NCBI GenBank assembly: GCA_022605955.1
Contig: JAKCOZ010000003.1
Location: 40,202,761-40,266,760, forward strand
Reading direction: 5' to 3'
Source of the DNA: Rallus limicola
Taxonomy: Eukaryota; Chordata; Aves; Gruiformes; Rallidae
Length of the DNA stretch: 64,000 bases
A program made the position numbers and the translations under genes. This document shows positions 49,284-60,877 of the stretch, one piece after another. Position 1 is the stretch's first letter, and each line of letters starts with the position of its first letter. Below the pieces are notes generated by a model that was given only the letters and a program-made list of their open reading frames with translations, searched no databases and was not told the DNA's origin.

Positions 49284-50111
49284 GGGACCATTTACAGGGA
49301 TAATCTGAAAACAGTGCAATATTAAAATACAGTTTCACAACATGTGAAAGAAACATGCTTTGGAACCTGAGCAAAAGGCATTTTACTGACTTAGTAAAAA
49401 GTCACCCTGTATGTTGTTTTCATTGGCATCTGTTCTGCCAGATTAGTATGTTGCTCTTAGCAACTTCCATGGCCCCTAAATATTTAGTACACAGAAACTG
49501 CCAACTACTTAGAGAAGTCTACTAAACTTTTCAGCTAATATTGCAGGCAGTCTGACATGCGGCTACTGGAAATGACCATACAGTCTGAAACGTTCAAAAA
49601 ATTTTAGGGAGGAAAGAAGCAGCCTAACATGATGCTTTTCTTTTTTAAATAGACTAAAGCGCTTCCACAACACTGAAGATACGGTACTACACTGGTTTAC
49701 AGTCTCAAGGTCAGCTCTTTCAAAATAAATATACTGAACATTTACAACAAATGCCTCATGAATGCAAGCTCTCTTTATTATTTCAAGATCAGCTGGGTGA
49801 AAACTAAAATAAAGACATAACTCTGAAGTAGCTAAGTTACAAGTCCTTTTTCAGAAACAGGCATGACTTGGTGCCACAGCAAAATTTTTCACCAGTCTGC
49901 ACTAAGCAATTTTTTTTTTTTTTCTTCTAGCACCAAGCAGGCCACCATACAAAGCAACCTCACAAAGCATGCAGTCATCTACTCTGCTCATTTTGTATGA
50001 AATAATCATTTGTGCTTGCAGGACCAAAAAGGGTTTGAACAACAGATGACCGAGACATTAATGGCAACTCACTCACTTCTAAACTACTGAAGTGGATGAA
50101 AGATTTAAAGT

Positions 50112-50898
50112 CTAAAAAGAAACAAAAATATTGTGCATTAGTATTTGTAAGGGATGAGGGAAGCTAGGGTTGGTGCTTTAAATTGCAACAAAAAGCTAAA
50201 ATCAATCCTAAACTTGCTTTATGTCTGTGATACTGGTAGAGGCCAATGTGTGCATGCCACTAAAGGCACCGTCGGACCAGCCTGGTAAAGGGCATCATCA
50301 GAGCAGAACAGCAACTTTTCACTGCAGTAATTACGAACGTTGAACAATGAGCCATCACTTCTCTCGTCATGAGCACAGAAAGCAGTCACCAAGGCAAAGT
50401 GGGGTCACAGGGAAGAAGATACAGGAACTCACATAAATCTGTAAGGCAGAAAGCATAAACAGTTCTGAACATCTGACCGTCACTTTCCTACTGTGACAGT
50501 ATTATTCACTGATGTAGGACCATGCACGCTGTGCTTACATGGACAGACACATTGCAAAAGCAGCACCCTAGCCGTATCACAAAATCCTTCTGTGACTCGT
50601 TACACAACTAACTTCCCTTGCAAAGTTACGACCGAGATACCACCTTAAGGTACCTTTAGGTATGGACCAGGCCTACAGACAGTACCTTTAAGTATAAACC
50701 ACACTAATGCAGCCAGCATAGACTCTTGTTCATTGTGTAAAAAAATTAACACGCTTTACTATGCTGAATATTTATTCAGAAATGCGTCTTAAAATTTGGC
50801 AGCATAAAGACACAGCTTTATAGGAGCTAATTATGAAGCAGTATGATTGCTTTCCCTTCTACTCTAGCAGTACCTAAAAAGCAGAGTGCAATACTTAC
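50112..50898 (-). other. Candidate 3'-UTR intron of CDC42SE2
   Basis: Read on the minus strand, the donor is CTCCC/GTAAGTATT at 50898, an ideal 5' splice site except for the -1 base. The acceptor is 'tttttgtttctttttag' ending at 50112. The stop codon ends 19 bases before the donor, so the junction would be too close to trigger nonsense-mediated decay. This is inference from splice-site quality; no transcript was seen. Confidence 0.5.
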
Positions 50899-50917
50899 GG
50901 GAGAGGTTTCCCCGAGG

Positions 50918-51016
50918 TTATCCAGCCTTTGTATCTACGAGCTGCATCTGAACATTTGCAGACATGCCACCTCCATAGCCTCCCTTGGACTGCATTTGGT
51001 TCTGAATTGAGCTGAC
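50918..51016 (-). CDS. CDC42SE2 (SPEC2) last coding exon, residues 53-84 and stop
   Basis: Encodes the C-terminal 32 residues of CDC42 small effector 2 and the TAA stop: VSSIQNQMQSKGGYGGGMSA then NVQMQLVDTKAG. It is preceded by a long pyrimidine tract and 'ctgtatccag' (acceptor at 51017-51018). It joins in phase 0 to the exon at 55839-55940. The Gly-rich GGYGGGM stretch and the QLVDTKAG tail are characteristic of this small protein, which is 84 residues in mammals. One difference from the mammalian sequence as I recall it: Ser in place of Pro after GGGM. The protein binds GTP-loaded CDC42 and is linked to actin organisation, including F-actin build-up at the T-cell contact and phagocytic cup. 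The donor-like GTAAGTAT 19 bases after the stop suggests the exon ends at 50899. Confidence 0.95.
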   Translation of the reverse strand, partial: VSSIQNQMQSKGGYGGGMSANVQMQLVDTKAG

Positions 51017-51651
51017 CTGGATACAGAAGGGAAGAGGAGACAGAGAGAACAAGAAAGGCAGTTAGTGAACTATGGTAGCTTCTTGGTTCCGATTCCCTTT
51101 CTTGTTTAGGCTTCATTTTCAAACGCTTCTTTACCATGAAGGCTACAATAGTTTTTTGCAGGAGGAGACGTGCAGCATTGGCTTGCTGAAATTTTCACTT
51201 CTTCAGGCAGCTCAGCAGAAGAATGGATGAACTGGTGCTGAGGCAGAAATGTTTCCTCTCTCCCAAAGAAAACTGACTGATGTAGGATTTCACTGCCCTG
51301 CTACATCACTCAAAAGAAATAAAATCTCTAACTAGTATCCCACTCCACTCTATCAGACAAGCTACAATTTATCTTGTTATATGGAAAATATTCTTGGAAA
51401 ATCAAAGAATAAACCAGATTCTATGATAAAACAGACAACTTGACAACTTACAAAAATAACAGACAACTTACAAGATACATGGATAGTATCTGTGCTGTAT
51501 GGCTAACTTCAGATAATTAAAAAGAAATTTCTAAACCAGCTTGTGTTTTGTGGAATGTTTTTTATTTATATATTTACATAACAGCATGCACTACTTTCCT
51601 TATTTGCTACCATTCCTTTAAATGGCAGGACATTTAAGTCATGTCTATCAA

Positions 51652-52022
51652 CTTAAAGGAGCAGCTGATGGAACTGGGGTTGTTTAGCCTGGAGAAGAGG
51701 AGGCTGAGGGGAGACCTGATCACCACCTACAACTACCTGAAAGGTTACAGAGCTGGGTGTTGGTCTCTTTGCGCAGGTGACAGGTGGTTGGATGAGGGGA
51801 GATGGCCTCAAGCTGCACCAGGGCAGGTTCAGATGACACATTAGGAAAATGTTTTTCACCAAAAGGGTTATCAGGCACTGGAACAGGCTGCCCAGGGAGG
51901 GGATTGAGTCACCAACCCTGGATGTGTTTAAAAGATGGGTAGATGAGGTGGTTAGGGATAAGTATGGTTGGACTCAATGTTCTCAAAGGTCTTTTCCAAC
52001 CTAGTGATTCTGTGATTCTATA
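51652..52022 (+). mobile_element. CR1 LINE 3' end in a CDC42SE2 intron
   Basis: Plus strand, antisense to the gene: 'ggagcagctgatggaactgg', 'ggttgtttagcctggagaag', 'caactacctgaaaggttaca', 'ggcactggaacaggctgccc', 'tggttggactcaatgttctc', and the tail 'gtgattctgtgattctataa'. About 370 bp. The ORF2 C-terminal frame is open for about 60 codons, then broken. Confidence 0.93.
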
Positions 52023-52490
52023 ACTTCCCTGGAAATAGCTTATCTGAAGTTACCTTTAGCCTGGTGCAAACAAATACATAAATAACATACATACATGAAC
52101 ATACAGACATGCACATCCCTCTATGGCTTTCATTGCCTTTATCAACAAAAAACAAGGGAATCCATAATTCTTTGTGTTGCCTGAGGCAAAATCATCATCT
52201 CCAAGTGCTTGCAGGAAGGCAACTCCAACCTCAAAAGGTTTGACCTTTTTTCTCTCTGCACCCAAGAGCATTCATAACAAGTACACAATAAGCACAAAAC
52301 AACTTGCAGAAAAGCTGGCATCTGCAGGGCATCACCTCCAACTATTATATGCATTCTCCTTCATAGAAATCTCTAAACATCACTAGAAAGCTGGTTTAAA
52401 ACATCACTGAAGAACAACTTCCAAGTAGTCTGCTTCATATTTCCCATCTACAAAGACAGAAGTAGCATGCTCTTTTCCACAGCAAAGCAA

Positions 52491-52512
52491 AACACACGTA
52501 CACACACACACA
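52491..52512 (+). repeat. (CA)n microsatellite, interrupted
   Basis: CA units with a GTA interruption near 52498-52500. Confidence 0.75.
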
Positions 52513-55500
52513 ATGAATCAGCGTGCTTTCTTACACACTGCTCCTCAAAACAATGTGGAAAAAAGAGCATGTTTTAGTATGCTTATTGTCAATAGTATGG
52601 CATATTGCAGTGCTGTGCAAATGATCTGATTTTTATCTATTTAAACAACACAATGTAATACCATACTCCACTTGCTCAAGTGATGCAGTAGCAGCAAAGC
52701 AGTATTACATTCACATTTTTCTTTGGGAAAAAAGTGTTCAGAGCCAATACTCTAGAAGGGCTGACATCAGAGACTACTAACTTGGTAATGAAGTGTGGAG
52801 AAGTGAAACCACATCCATGTGGTGGTGTTTAAAAACTTCAACATTACACCAACTTGTCATCTTCTTCATCAAGCATTTTCTGTTGCTCACTGGACAAAAG
52901 AAGTTGGAATATAATCCTTTTTTCCTCAGAAAATAATTAACCTACGTGTAAATGTATTCACAAGAATGAGCTGAGGATGTCATTAATTTCATCCGAATGA
53001 AGCCTGCCCCTAGTGAAAAATAAACACTAAAAAACATTTCCAGGCCATGTCACCTTCCAGCCTGACAACTTGCCTACATGACTTGAAAATTTCTTGAGAA
53101 TAGCAAATCATCACAAATTGCAAGGCTAAAGTGTAGTTTTCTGAGTTCTTCTTCTAAGGTTTAGAGTAATTTCTCTGGTACTTGAGTCACACAGAGACAT
53201 GTTTGTGTTAGTGGCTAAGAAAGTACCAGTCTAAAATGCAGAGGCTGTAAACACCGAAAGCAAAGGGTAAAGTAAATTAAACTTGACTGCTTTAACAGTT
53301 CAGTGGCTATTCTGCGTGCCCAAGCTTATACAGGAGACACACAGTGTTAAAAGCAGTGAGCAAAAAGCAAGTCTAACAATTTTAGGCTTATAAGGTTATC
53401 TTTCTGAAGCATCTTCCTTTTGAGGCAGTCTGAGCTACAAGCACCAGGAAATGCACTTCTTCTTTCCCAAAGATGCCACAACCTTCCCTTGGTGATACAT
53501 TACAGCAAAGCTATTCTCTCTCCTGTCTAATTTAGAACGGATAAGGATTTTAGGATTTTGGAAGGGGAAGAAAACAGCACCAATTAAAGATCATACCATC
53601 TGTTGTGCCACTTATTCTACCTCATTAATTTCCTTCTTTCCTTTTCTTCATTAGGAAATAGGTCCCTGAGATGGTCTTTGAGAAAGAAAACAAGGGAAAA
53701 CTAAGAAAAGGACAGAGTACAGGAAGTCACAGACTAAACTGTGAATATGAAGCAGAAGAAAGTGAGAGATTTCACCATGGAATATGAAGGTAAAATAAGA
53801 ACATGAGAGGGGTGAGAAAGAAACAGTGCACAGAGGGCTCCTCCTGTTTAAGTTGTACCTTTGACAAAGGAGCAAGGTGCTCTACAGGGAAGACAAACAA
53901 AAATCCAAAATATTTCAGTAGTCAGAAAAATTTATGTACTCAGAATTGTAAGGATACATAATGAAGAACAATGCTGATGAAAACAGGCATGTAGCATTTA
54001 GCAGGTGAAGAACCCAATGCATACTGGAAGAGCTCGTAAAACTGCAGGTCTTCCAGAGGTGTTAGGAAGAGAAAAGCCATAAGGCGGTTCACAGAGGAGT
54101 GTAGTAACCACACTATAAAGGAAATCAAGCAGCAGGAAAATTTGTGGAGATTATAGCACTGTAATCTTGGAATTTACCCTGCAAAGAATATTACTACAGG
54201 ACGTGACCACAGCAAAGGCAGGAAAATAAACAGTGTGAAAAAGTAGAGATTTGTGATTCTTGAAAGGAAAAAAAAAAAGGATCACTTTTTGCATGCAGAT
54301 CCATTCTATCAGAGATAAGAAAAATCACTCTGGAGACTGATGCAGCACATTATCAAAATAAAAAAAAAATAGAAGAGAAAAAAAAGAGATAAGCTAATTG
54401 CAAACATTCAAAATTAAAAAGGCGACAGAAAGAGACAGTAATGATTACCTACTATGTGGAGATAAAAACAGGCAGGGGGAGAGCCTGAGGTGAAAGAGCA
54501 AAGATTCAGGCAATCACCACAAACCTCACATAAGACAGCTCAGCTGTGAGAATGAGAAAGGTTCTCACAGGTGGGACAAGTAGCATTTAAAAAGCAAAAA
54601 GCCATGCTTTAAAAACCAAAACAAACCAACCCCTACTCATTATCACTGTATTCTTTCGATTTATAAAGGCTTTAAATATTAAATTAATATACTGCATTAA
54701 GCAAATATTAAGCTTTAACTGAATTTTATCCAGTTAAGCTGCTTTTGTCCATTTTAACTTGCTTAAAGATGGTTAAGTAGAAATCACTTCCAAGTTACTA
54801 TGTTGTTTCCAGGAAATATGATATATTGTTTGCCATGTCAGATTTTCTAACTTTGCCCTTCCCCACTAAGCAGTGAGTAACAAAAACTTTTGTCTGATCT
54901 CAGTAATCTATGAACTAGTTAAAAATACCAATGGCCTACCTCACTTGCCTACACTAAAACAGTCCTTCTTTTACAGCTCTGCTCTCTACTCTTATACCTG
55001 ACAGATTCCTTCTCCTCCTTTGTCAGGAAGTATCTTTCACCATTTTAATCTCAAAAACATTTTTTCTCCTTTAAAGAAGATTTTTAAGGTCAGGAAATAT
55101 TTTTCATCATTATCCACACACAACCCTTTTCTAGGTTGCATATTACTGACCTTAAAAACAGGTTGACATTTCACATAAATACAAAGCTGTATAAAAGACA
55201 TCTATCCATAAGCTGATTCTCAGTATCTATCTAAGCCTCTTGTTTTTCACAATCAAAGAGATAAAAATATTTGTTGCGCCTATCACCTACAGGAAGCCAC
55301 AAAACCTTACTTGTGACATTGTTGCTTGCTCTGGAAATAATTCACACTCAGATATGGTTACAGAGTATTGAAAAACCTCAACCAGGATGCATAAAAATAT
55401 TTGTGTGCACCAAAAGCCAAGGTAAGTTAAGAGTTTTACATGAACTATATTTAAAATAGCCTAAGGCGTTTAAGGTAAGAATTCTAGTCAATTGTAAAGA

Positions 55501-55838
55501 CACTTCTGAAGTATTTTCTCCAAAATGGTGTATTTTCAAATATACCTCTGCTTTAGTTCATACATACCATCAGAACAGGTTTTTTAAAGATGTTCTACAC
55601 ATACCCTGTACAACATACACAACATCTACACTATGTATTTTCATCAAATACAGCAACTAAAGAATTATATTGCAGAATCTCAAACATGTTCAGGACTCAG
55701 AATTAAGATGCTAGCAGGCTGTTCTTCAATTTTATAGATTCCTTCTTCTAGCTGAAAGACTTGTTGCTTCAGCTACAAAATACATATGCAGTGTTCCTGT
55801 ATGCTGAGATGCAGTAGTCTTCATCTGCTCATGCTTAC

Positions 55839-55940
55839 CGAGTTCATCCCACTGAACAGGTCTCCTGATCCTACATGAGCAGTGTGAACAAAGTTTGTTG
55901 GTTCCCCAATCATACTTCTGTCGATCCGCCGTCGCCTTTT
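55839..55940 (-). CDS. CDC42SE2 (SPEC2) coding exon with CRIB motif, residues 19-52
   Basis: A 102-bp, 34-codon exon: [20 protein letters not shown] then [14 protein letters not shown]. It carries the polybasic stretch (residues 19-23) and the complete CRIB motif, I-G-E-P-x-x-F-x-H-x-x-H-V-G (residues 29-42), which binds GTP-bound CDC42. The acceptor is 'ttcctttcag' (55941-55942) and the donor 'gtaagcat' (to 55838); both fit consensus. The frame is phase 0 on both sides and continues into 50918-51016. The protein acts under the plasma membrane, held there by lipid-modified N-terminal cysteines. Those lie in the preceding exon, which I could not find between here and 64000. The residues encoded here match the mammalian protein as I remember it, as expected for a strongly conserved gene. 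Confidence 0.97.
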
Positions 55941-58895
55941 CTGAAAGGAAGGCAAAGAAACCATCTGAGTCACTGGAAAGGCAACACCAACATCAGTGTG
56001 TGTCCTAAAAGTTAACTGTCCGTAGGATACGTCACAGACTGTGAGATCCTTCTATAGAGTCAACAAACAGAGTCCAGGTTACACTGGTAATTGGCAATAC
56101 TGTTCTTTGTTTCTTCTTGGAGGATCTATAGCAGAACATAGCACCGATACCACCCCTGAGATTTAGACCAACAAAACATTTACAAATAATCTTACTGTAT
56201 TCCATGGTTTATTAAGCGACATTTGCAATATTTCATACAGTAACTTCTGCCTATATTTCTATTTAAACCATGATGTGACAGATCAAATTTAAGGCTCAGT
56301 CATTCAAAAGAAGAATTAAGGATCAAAGAGCATTACTATGGTCTATGAAATCACTAACTTAGAGAATTCCTAATTTGCATGCCATGGGAACTTACATCAC
56401 TATTTGTAATGTATTTCACAGTGATGTTCAGAACAATGCCTTGAGTTTGGCCAGGGTTAGTCACAGATGTAACTTTTACTGAACCCCATATACTCAGGTA
56501 ACTTCCAGTCTGCATGGTTCTAGAGTGTAAACTGAAGGAGTGCAGTGTGACAGGAAGGCAGAATGCCAGATTAGGAACTTCCAATTCCTGTGCTGTCATA
56601 CATAAGGCAACAGTTGCTTAAGCTCTGCCTCCTCTCTCTCTCTGGGTCACAGCTTCATTTTATATTAGTGTAATAACACACAAATGAAAAATTGGGGGCA
56701 GTAAGGCCTTCCTCTAAGTAAAGCTGCTTTTGGAGGAGCATTGCTTCTAAAGCAATAAAACAAGAAAAGCCCTATTCTAATTTCTTAGGCCAGAGCCAGG
56801 GAGCTTAGACAAAACAAACCACATAGTGTGCAATCACCATATGCTTGTATCCTATCTTTGAAAAGAATAATACAAAAAACAATGGCCATGATAAGAGTTT
56901 CCCACTATCTTAAAGTCTGCTCGATCTCATTTTTTAAAGGGATCTCTGTTTCTGATCTGCAGCAAGATGGTAGGAGCACCCAGACTTCAGACACAAAGGT
57001 ACACGCCCCATGAATGGGCTAGCTGCTACTGAAACACAGCTACAGATTAAGTCTTGATGAATCAGAGCCTGTAACTATTGAGAATACATCACCGGGTTTT
57101 GCCAACAAGTGCAAAACATTGAATCCTTTACCATACCTCTTCCCTATTACTGAAACAGATTTCAGTTGTTTTCAATGCCTTACTGAATCATGTTAATAGC
57201 TGGGGTGAGAAGAAACACATAAATTCTCCCAGAGAGACAAAAATCAAAACAACCTAATCTATGGCAAAATTATTAACAAATGCTCTACTCCTCCCAACAA
57301 TTTGACAAGATAAACTAAATAAAATAAACATAGTTATAAAAAAAAAAAATCTTCATGTAGTTTGAGGACTTTCACAGAGAAAATGATTATGGAAATTAAC
57401 TGAGATGTCTCAATTGTAGAAAGCATTCATAAAGAGTTCATAAACAGCCACAACAGAATCTATTGCCATGTCCCACTAATGCATTAATATTTCACTTTGG
57501 AAGTAAAGTGAACTTACAGCAAACTATTTACAGCATGGAATTGGCCAGTAAATCATATGTGACTAACTTGTGGGGAGAGATCCCATACAGGTTTATACTC
57601 CCACTTGTTGAGAACTGCTCATCTGATGTGTTCAGGATGAGAAGCATCTTCACCAGGTATGGTAACTATTTTAAACTTGCAGTGCTCCTCTTACACGATA
57701 CAGTATTGTAATATGCTGTGAGTCTGGCATTGAAAGACGCTCTAGAGAGCTGTATGAAACACAGAACTCCAATTAAAAGTCTGTTTCAGGTCTGCAGTAA
57801 TTGCCCCTCTCCCCTTTTTAGAAAGTGACAGCCAGAGTCAAGTTCATTTATATACCTAAGTGATACAACCTTGATTTCATGGGTTTTGTAGAATTTTGAA
57901 ATGCAGAGAAAATGCAGACAATCTCAAAGCTTTTGGAGTTTTTTGTTTGCTTTGCAAACCATGAAACTCTTTGGGCAACTCAACTAATTTTCCTCCTTTA
58001 CTTGTTGCTAAGATCACTGGCATGCCAGTAACAGAATCATGTGCTGGATCATGTGAACAACTGCAAATGATTCTCTCTTAATCATCAGCTTGTCAAACAG
58101 TGACCACTAGTTACAGTGAACCAACATCAAACCCTGTTTCTTATCTAAAGCAAGTTTCTTATCAGAGGCCATCAGTCAGTTATACCCTGGCATGTGCCCA
58201 CTGCTGTAATCTCCTTGAAGCAATGGAATACTATTTAAATGCTCTGCTACATTAAAAGACCACAAAGCAGTTTGATCAGAGCAAGTCCAACATTGGATTT
58301 CTTGCTGCAGGAGCACTCAGTTTACATATCCAATCCCCCCCTCCCCGTCTCCCCTGGTCCCTTGCCCTGTCCCAAGGCACTTCCCCCTTTAGTAAGGGGA
58401 AAAGAGGAAAAAGGAACACAACAGAGGTAAGATGAAGTGGAATACGAAATGTCATAGTTTAATGGCTTTACTGAATATGTTCCCTTGACAAAACTCTGCA
58501 GCATTTGGATTTGGAAGTACATACCAGGTAATCTTTACACCACAAAAATAATAAATAATCTTTTAACTGAAGTAGAAGAGATGCAGGTTTGTGTGTAACG
58601 AGTCTGAGGGGAATGAAAGCAGTCTGAGGACCCATTTCAGAAGCTCTGAACAGCAGATGCAACAAAACTGGATGCAATAAAACTGGATCACATTTCAGTT
58701 ACCACAGTAATGAAGTAAAGAATTGATACATGCCTTCTTCTATTCTTAATCTGTGAGCAAAACTTTGCACCCACACAGGGTAGCATCTCTTTCAAAGTAC
58801 AGGATCAGAATTCAGAAAGCCACTAACAGTTGCATCATATGAAAATTATTTTAAACCTGCAAGTTGCTGAAACTACTGGGTTTGCATGGCAAGGG

Positions 58896-60022
58896 TGAGG
58901 TAGCTATGGGGGGGATGGGGTGTAACAGGCACAGCTTCCACAAGAAGCTGCTAGAACCTTCCTCATGTTTGACAGACCCAGTACCAGCTGACTCCAAGAT
59001 GGACCCACAGCAAGCCAAGGCTGAGCCCATAAGCAATGGTAGTAGTGCCTCAGGGATGACACAGTTAAGAAAGGGGAAAAAACCCCTGTGCAACACCAAG
59101 AGCTATTACAGCCAGAGAGCAGAGTGAGAACACGTGAGAGAACAGTTCTGCAGACACCAAGGTCAGTAAAGGAGGAGGGGGAGAGGCGCTCCAGGTGCTG
59201 GAGCAGAGATTGCCCTGCAGCCTGTGGAGAGGACCATGGAGAGGTAGGACGTCCCTCTTCCAGGGTGGAGGGGTTAATGGTGGAGCAGATACCCTCCTGC
59301 TGTCCATGGAAGACCCCATGCCAGAGCAGGTGGAGACACATGAAGGAGGCTGTGCCCCTGTGGGAAGCCTGCACTGGAGCAAGCTCCTGGCAGAACTTGC
59401 GGAGCCATGGAGAGAGGCAACCATGCCAGAGCAGCTTTGTTGTGCAGCTGTGACCCCATGGGGCACTCATGCTGTAGCAGTCTGGTCCAGAAGGTCTGCA
59501 CTACAAGGAAGAGAGACACACTGGAGCAGTTTGTGAAGAACTGCAGCCCACATGAAGGACTCAGGTTGGAGAATTTCACGGAGCACTGTGTCCCATGGGA
59601 GGGATCCCATGCTGGAGCAGAAGTGTGTGAGGAGTTCTCCCCCTGAGAAGCAAGGAGTGGCAGAGACAGTGTGTGATGAACTGACTGCCATCCCAATCCC
59701 CCTGGTGACTGAGGGAATGGAGATAGGGAAAATCAGGAGCAGAGTTGAGCCCAGGAAGAAGGGAGGGGTGAGGAGAGGTGTTTTGAATATTTGTTTTACT
59801 TCTTATTACTCTTCTCTGATTTGATTGATAATAAATTAAGACTAATTTTCCTCAAGTCAAGACTGTTTTGCCTCTGACAGTAATAGGTGAGTGATCTCCC
59901 CTCACCTTTATATCAACCCACAAACCTTTTGTTCTATTTTCTCTCCCCTGTCCAGCTGAGGAGGGCAGTGATTGACCAGCTTTGGTCACCACCTGGCCTT
60001 CAGCCAGGGTCAACCCACCACA
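58896..60022 (+). mobile_element. Family-1 ERV solo LTR (copy E), near full length
   Basis: About 1.13 kb, TG...CA, plus strand, antisense to CDC42SE2. In order: 'cttccacaagaagctgctag', 'ccagctgactccaagatgga', 'gctgagcccataagcaatgg', 'agttaagaaaggggaaaaaa', 'cagttctgcagacaccaagg', repeated 'ctggagcag' blocks (several between about 59190 and 59620), 'gtttgtgaagaactgcagcc', 'gaggagttctccccctgaga', 'tgaactgactgccatcccaa', the poly(A) signal in 'gataataaattaagac' (about 59830), 'taataggtgagtgatctccc', and the end 'ccagggtcaacccaccaca'. This is the clearest copy for defining the family. No internal viral genes adjoin it and no clear target duplication is visible. Confidence 0.87.
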
Positions 60023-60356
60023 ACCATTTTATTCTTCTATTAAAAGAAAAAAAAACCCAAACCAAAAAACAAAAAAACTAATTATAAAATTATTTAAAGG
60101 AAAAGCTTTGGAATTTTTTCACCTTTTTATGGTGATGCATTTCATCTCCCCTTCAGGACAGGCCCTCTCAAAAAAAGACAAGACTACAGAGTAACATGAA
60201 GGTCTGAAATATATCAGAAAATACGTGAGTAATGTCACTTAGGTCCCAGCAGGTTGGTCATTATTTTCCTAGAAGCTGCTAAATTAGAAGTTAAGTCAAA
60301 CAGTATCACACAAAGGTATCCCATAGTCAAATTCCAATCTATATATGCTGGAGATC

Positions 60357-60877
60357 ATAGAATCACAGACTCACTTGTGCTGGAAAAGATCTTTAAGATC
60401 ATCAAGTCCAATCAACCTAACATTGCCAAGTTCTAAGCACCACATCTACACATCTTTTAAATAATCTTCAGGATAGGTGACTCAACTACTTCCCTTGGCA
60501 GACTGTGCCAGTGATAGACAATCCTTTGGGTGAACAGATTTTTTTCCTTATATTCAATCTAAACCTCCCCATGTGCAACCTAAGGCCATTTCTTCTCTTC
60601 CTGTCACCTGTTACTTGGGAGAACAGACTGACATCCACCTGGCTACAACCCTCCTTTCAGGTAGTTTTAGAGAGAAATATGGTCTCACCTCAGCCTGCCT
60701 TTCTCCAGGCTAAACAACTCCAGTTCCTTCAGCCACCCCTCGTTAAGACTTGTGCTCTAGACATTCAGCAGCTTTATTGCCCTTCTCTGGACATGCTCAG
60801 TACCTCAAGAGTCTCTCTTGTAGTGAGGGGCCCAAACCAAACACAGTACTCAAGGTCTGGCCTCACCAGTTGCCAGA
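60357..60877 (-). mobile_element. CR1 LINE, 3' part of a 5'-inverted copy
   Basis: Minus-strand CR1: tail complement 'atcatagaatcacagactca', 'ctggaaaagatctttaagat', 'catcaagtccaatcaaccta', 'ttacttgggagaacagactg', 'aggtagttttagagagaaat', 'cttctctggacatgctcagt', 'ggggcccaaaccaaacacag' and 'gtctggcctcaccag'. At about 60878 the match switches to the other strand of CR1. Confidence 0.92.

Larger units (their letters stand above)
48509..50917 (-). other. CDC42SE2 3' untranslated region
   Basis: The sequence from the stop codon at 50918-50920 down to the poly(A) signal at 48529-48534 is assigned as 3' UTR. No other gene intervenes, and a canonical AATAAA with a downstream U-rich tract closes it. 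If unspliced it is about 2.4 kb. A perfect donor at 50898 and a good acceptor at 50112-50113 make it likely that 50112-50898 is an intron, leaving a terminal exon of about 1.6 kb. In the sense strand it carries U-rich and A-rich runs (49268-49283 reads as U16, 49910-49923 as A14). No transposon is recognised inside it. Confidence 0.65.
51017..55838 (-). other. CDC42SE2 intron between the two coding exons found here
   Basis: GT...AG intron of 4822 bp, with donor 'gtaagcat' at the exon 55839 end and acceptor 'ctgtatccag' at 51017. It contains a CR1 copy at 51652-52022 and a CA repeat at about 52491-52512. It also holds a stretch at about 53640-54580 with strong purine excess on the plus strand (so pyrimidine-rich in the transcript). 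No other exon or RNA gene recognised. Confidence 0.88.

Noticed and set aside
58896..58907. let-7-like 'tgaggtag' start of a microRNA
   Set aside because: It is the first bases of LTR copy E. The mature let-7 sequence does not continue and no hairpin partner is visible.
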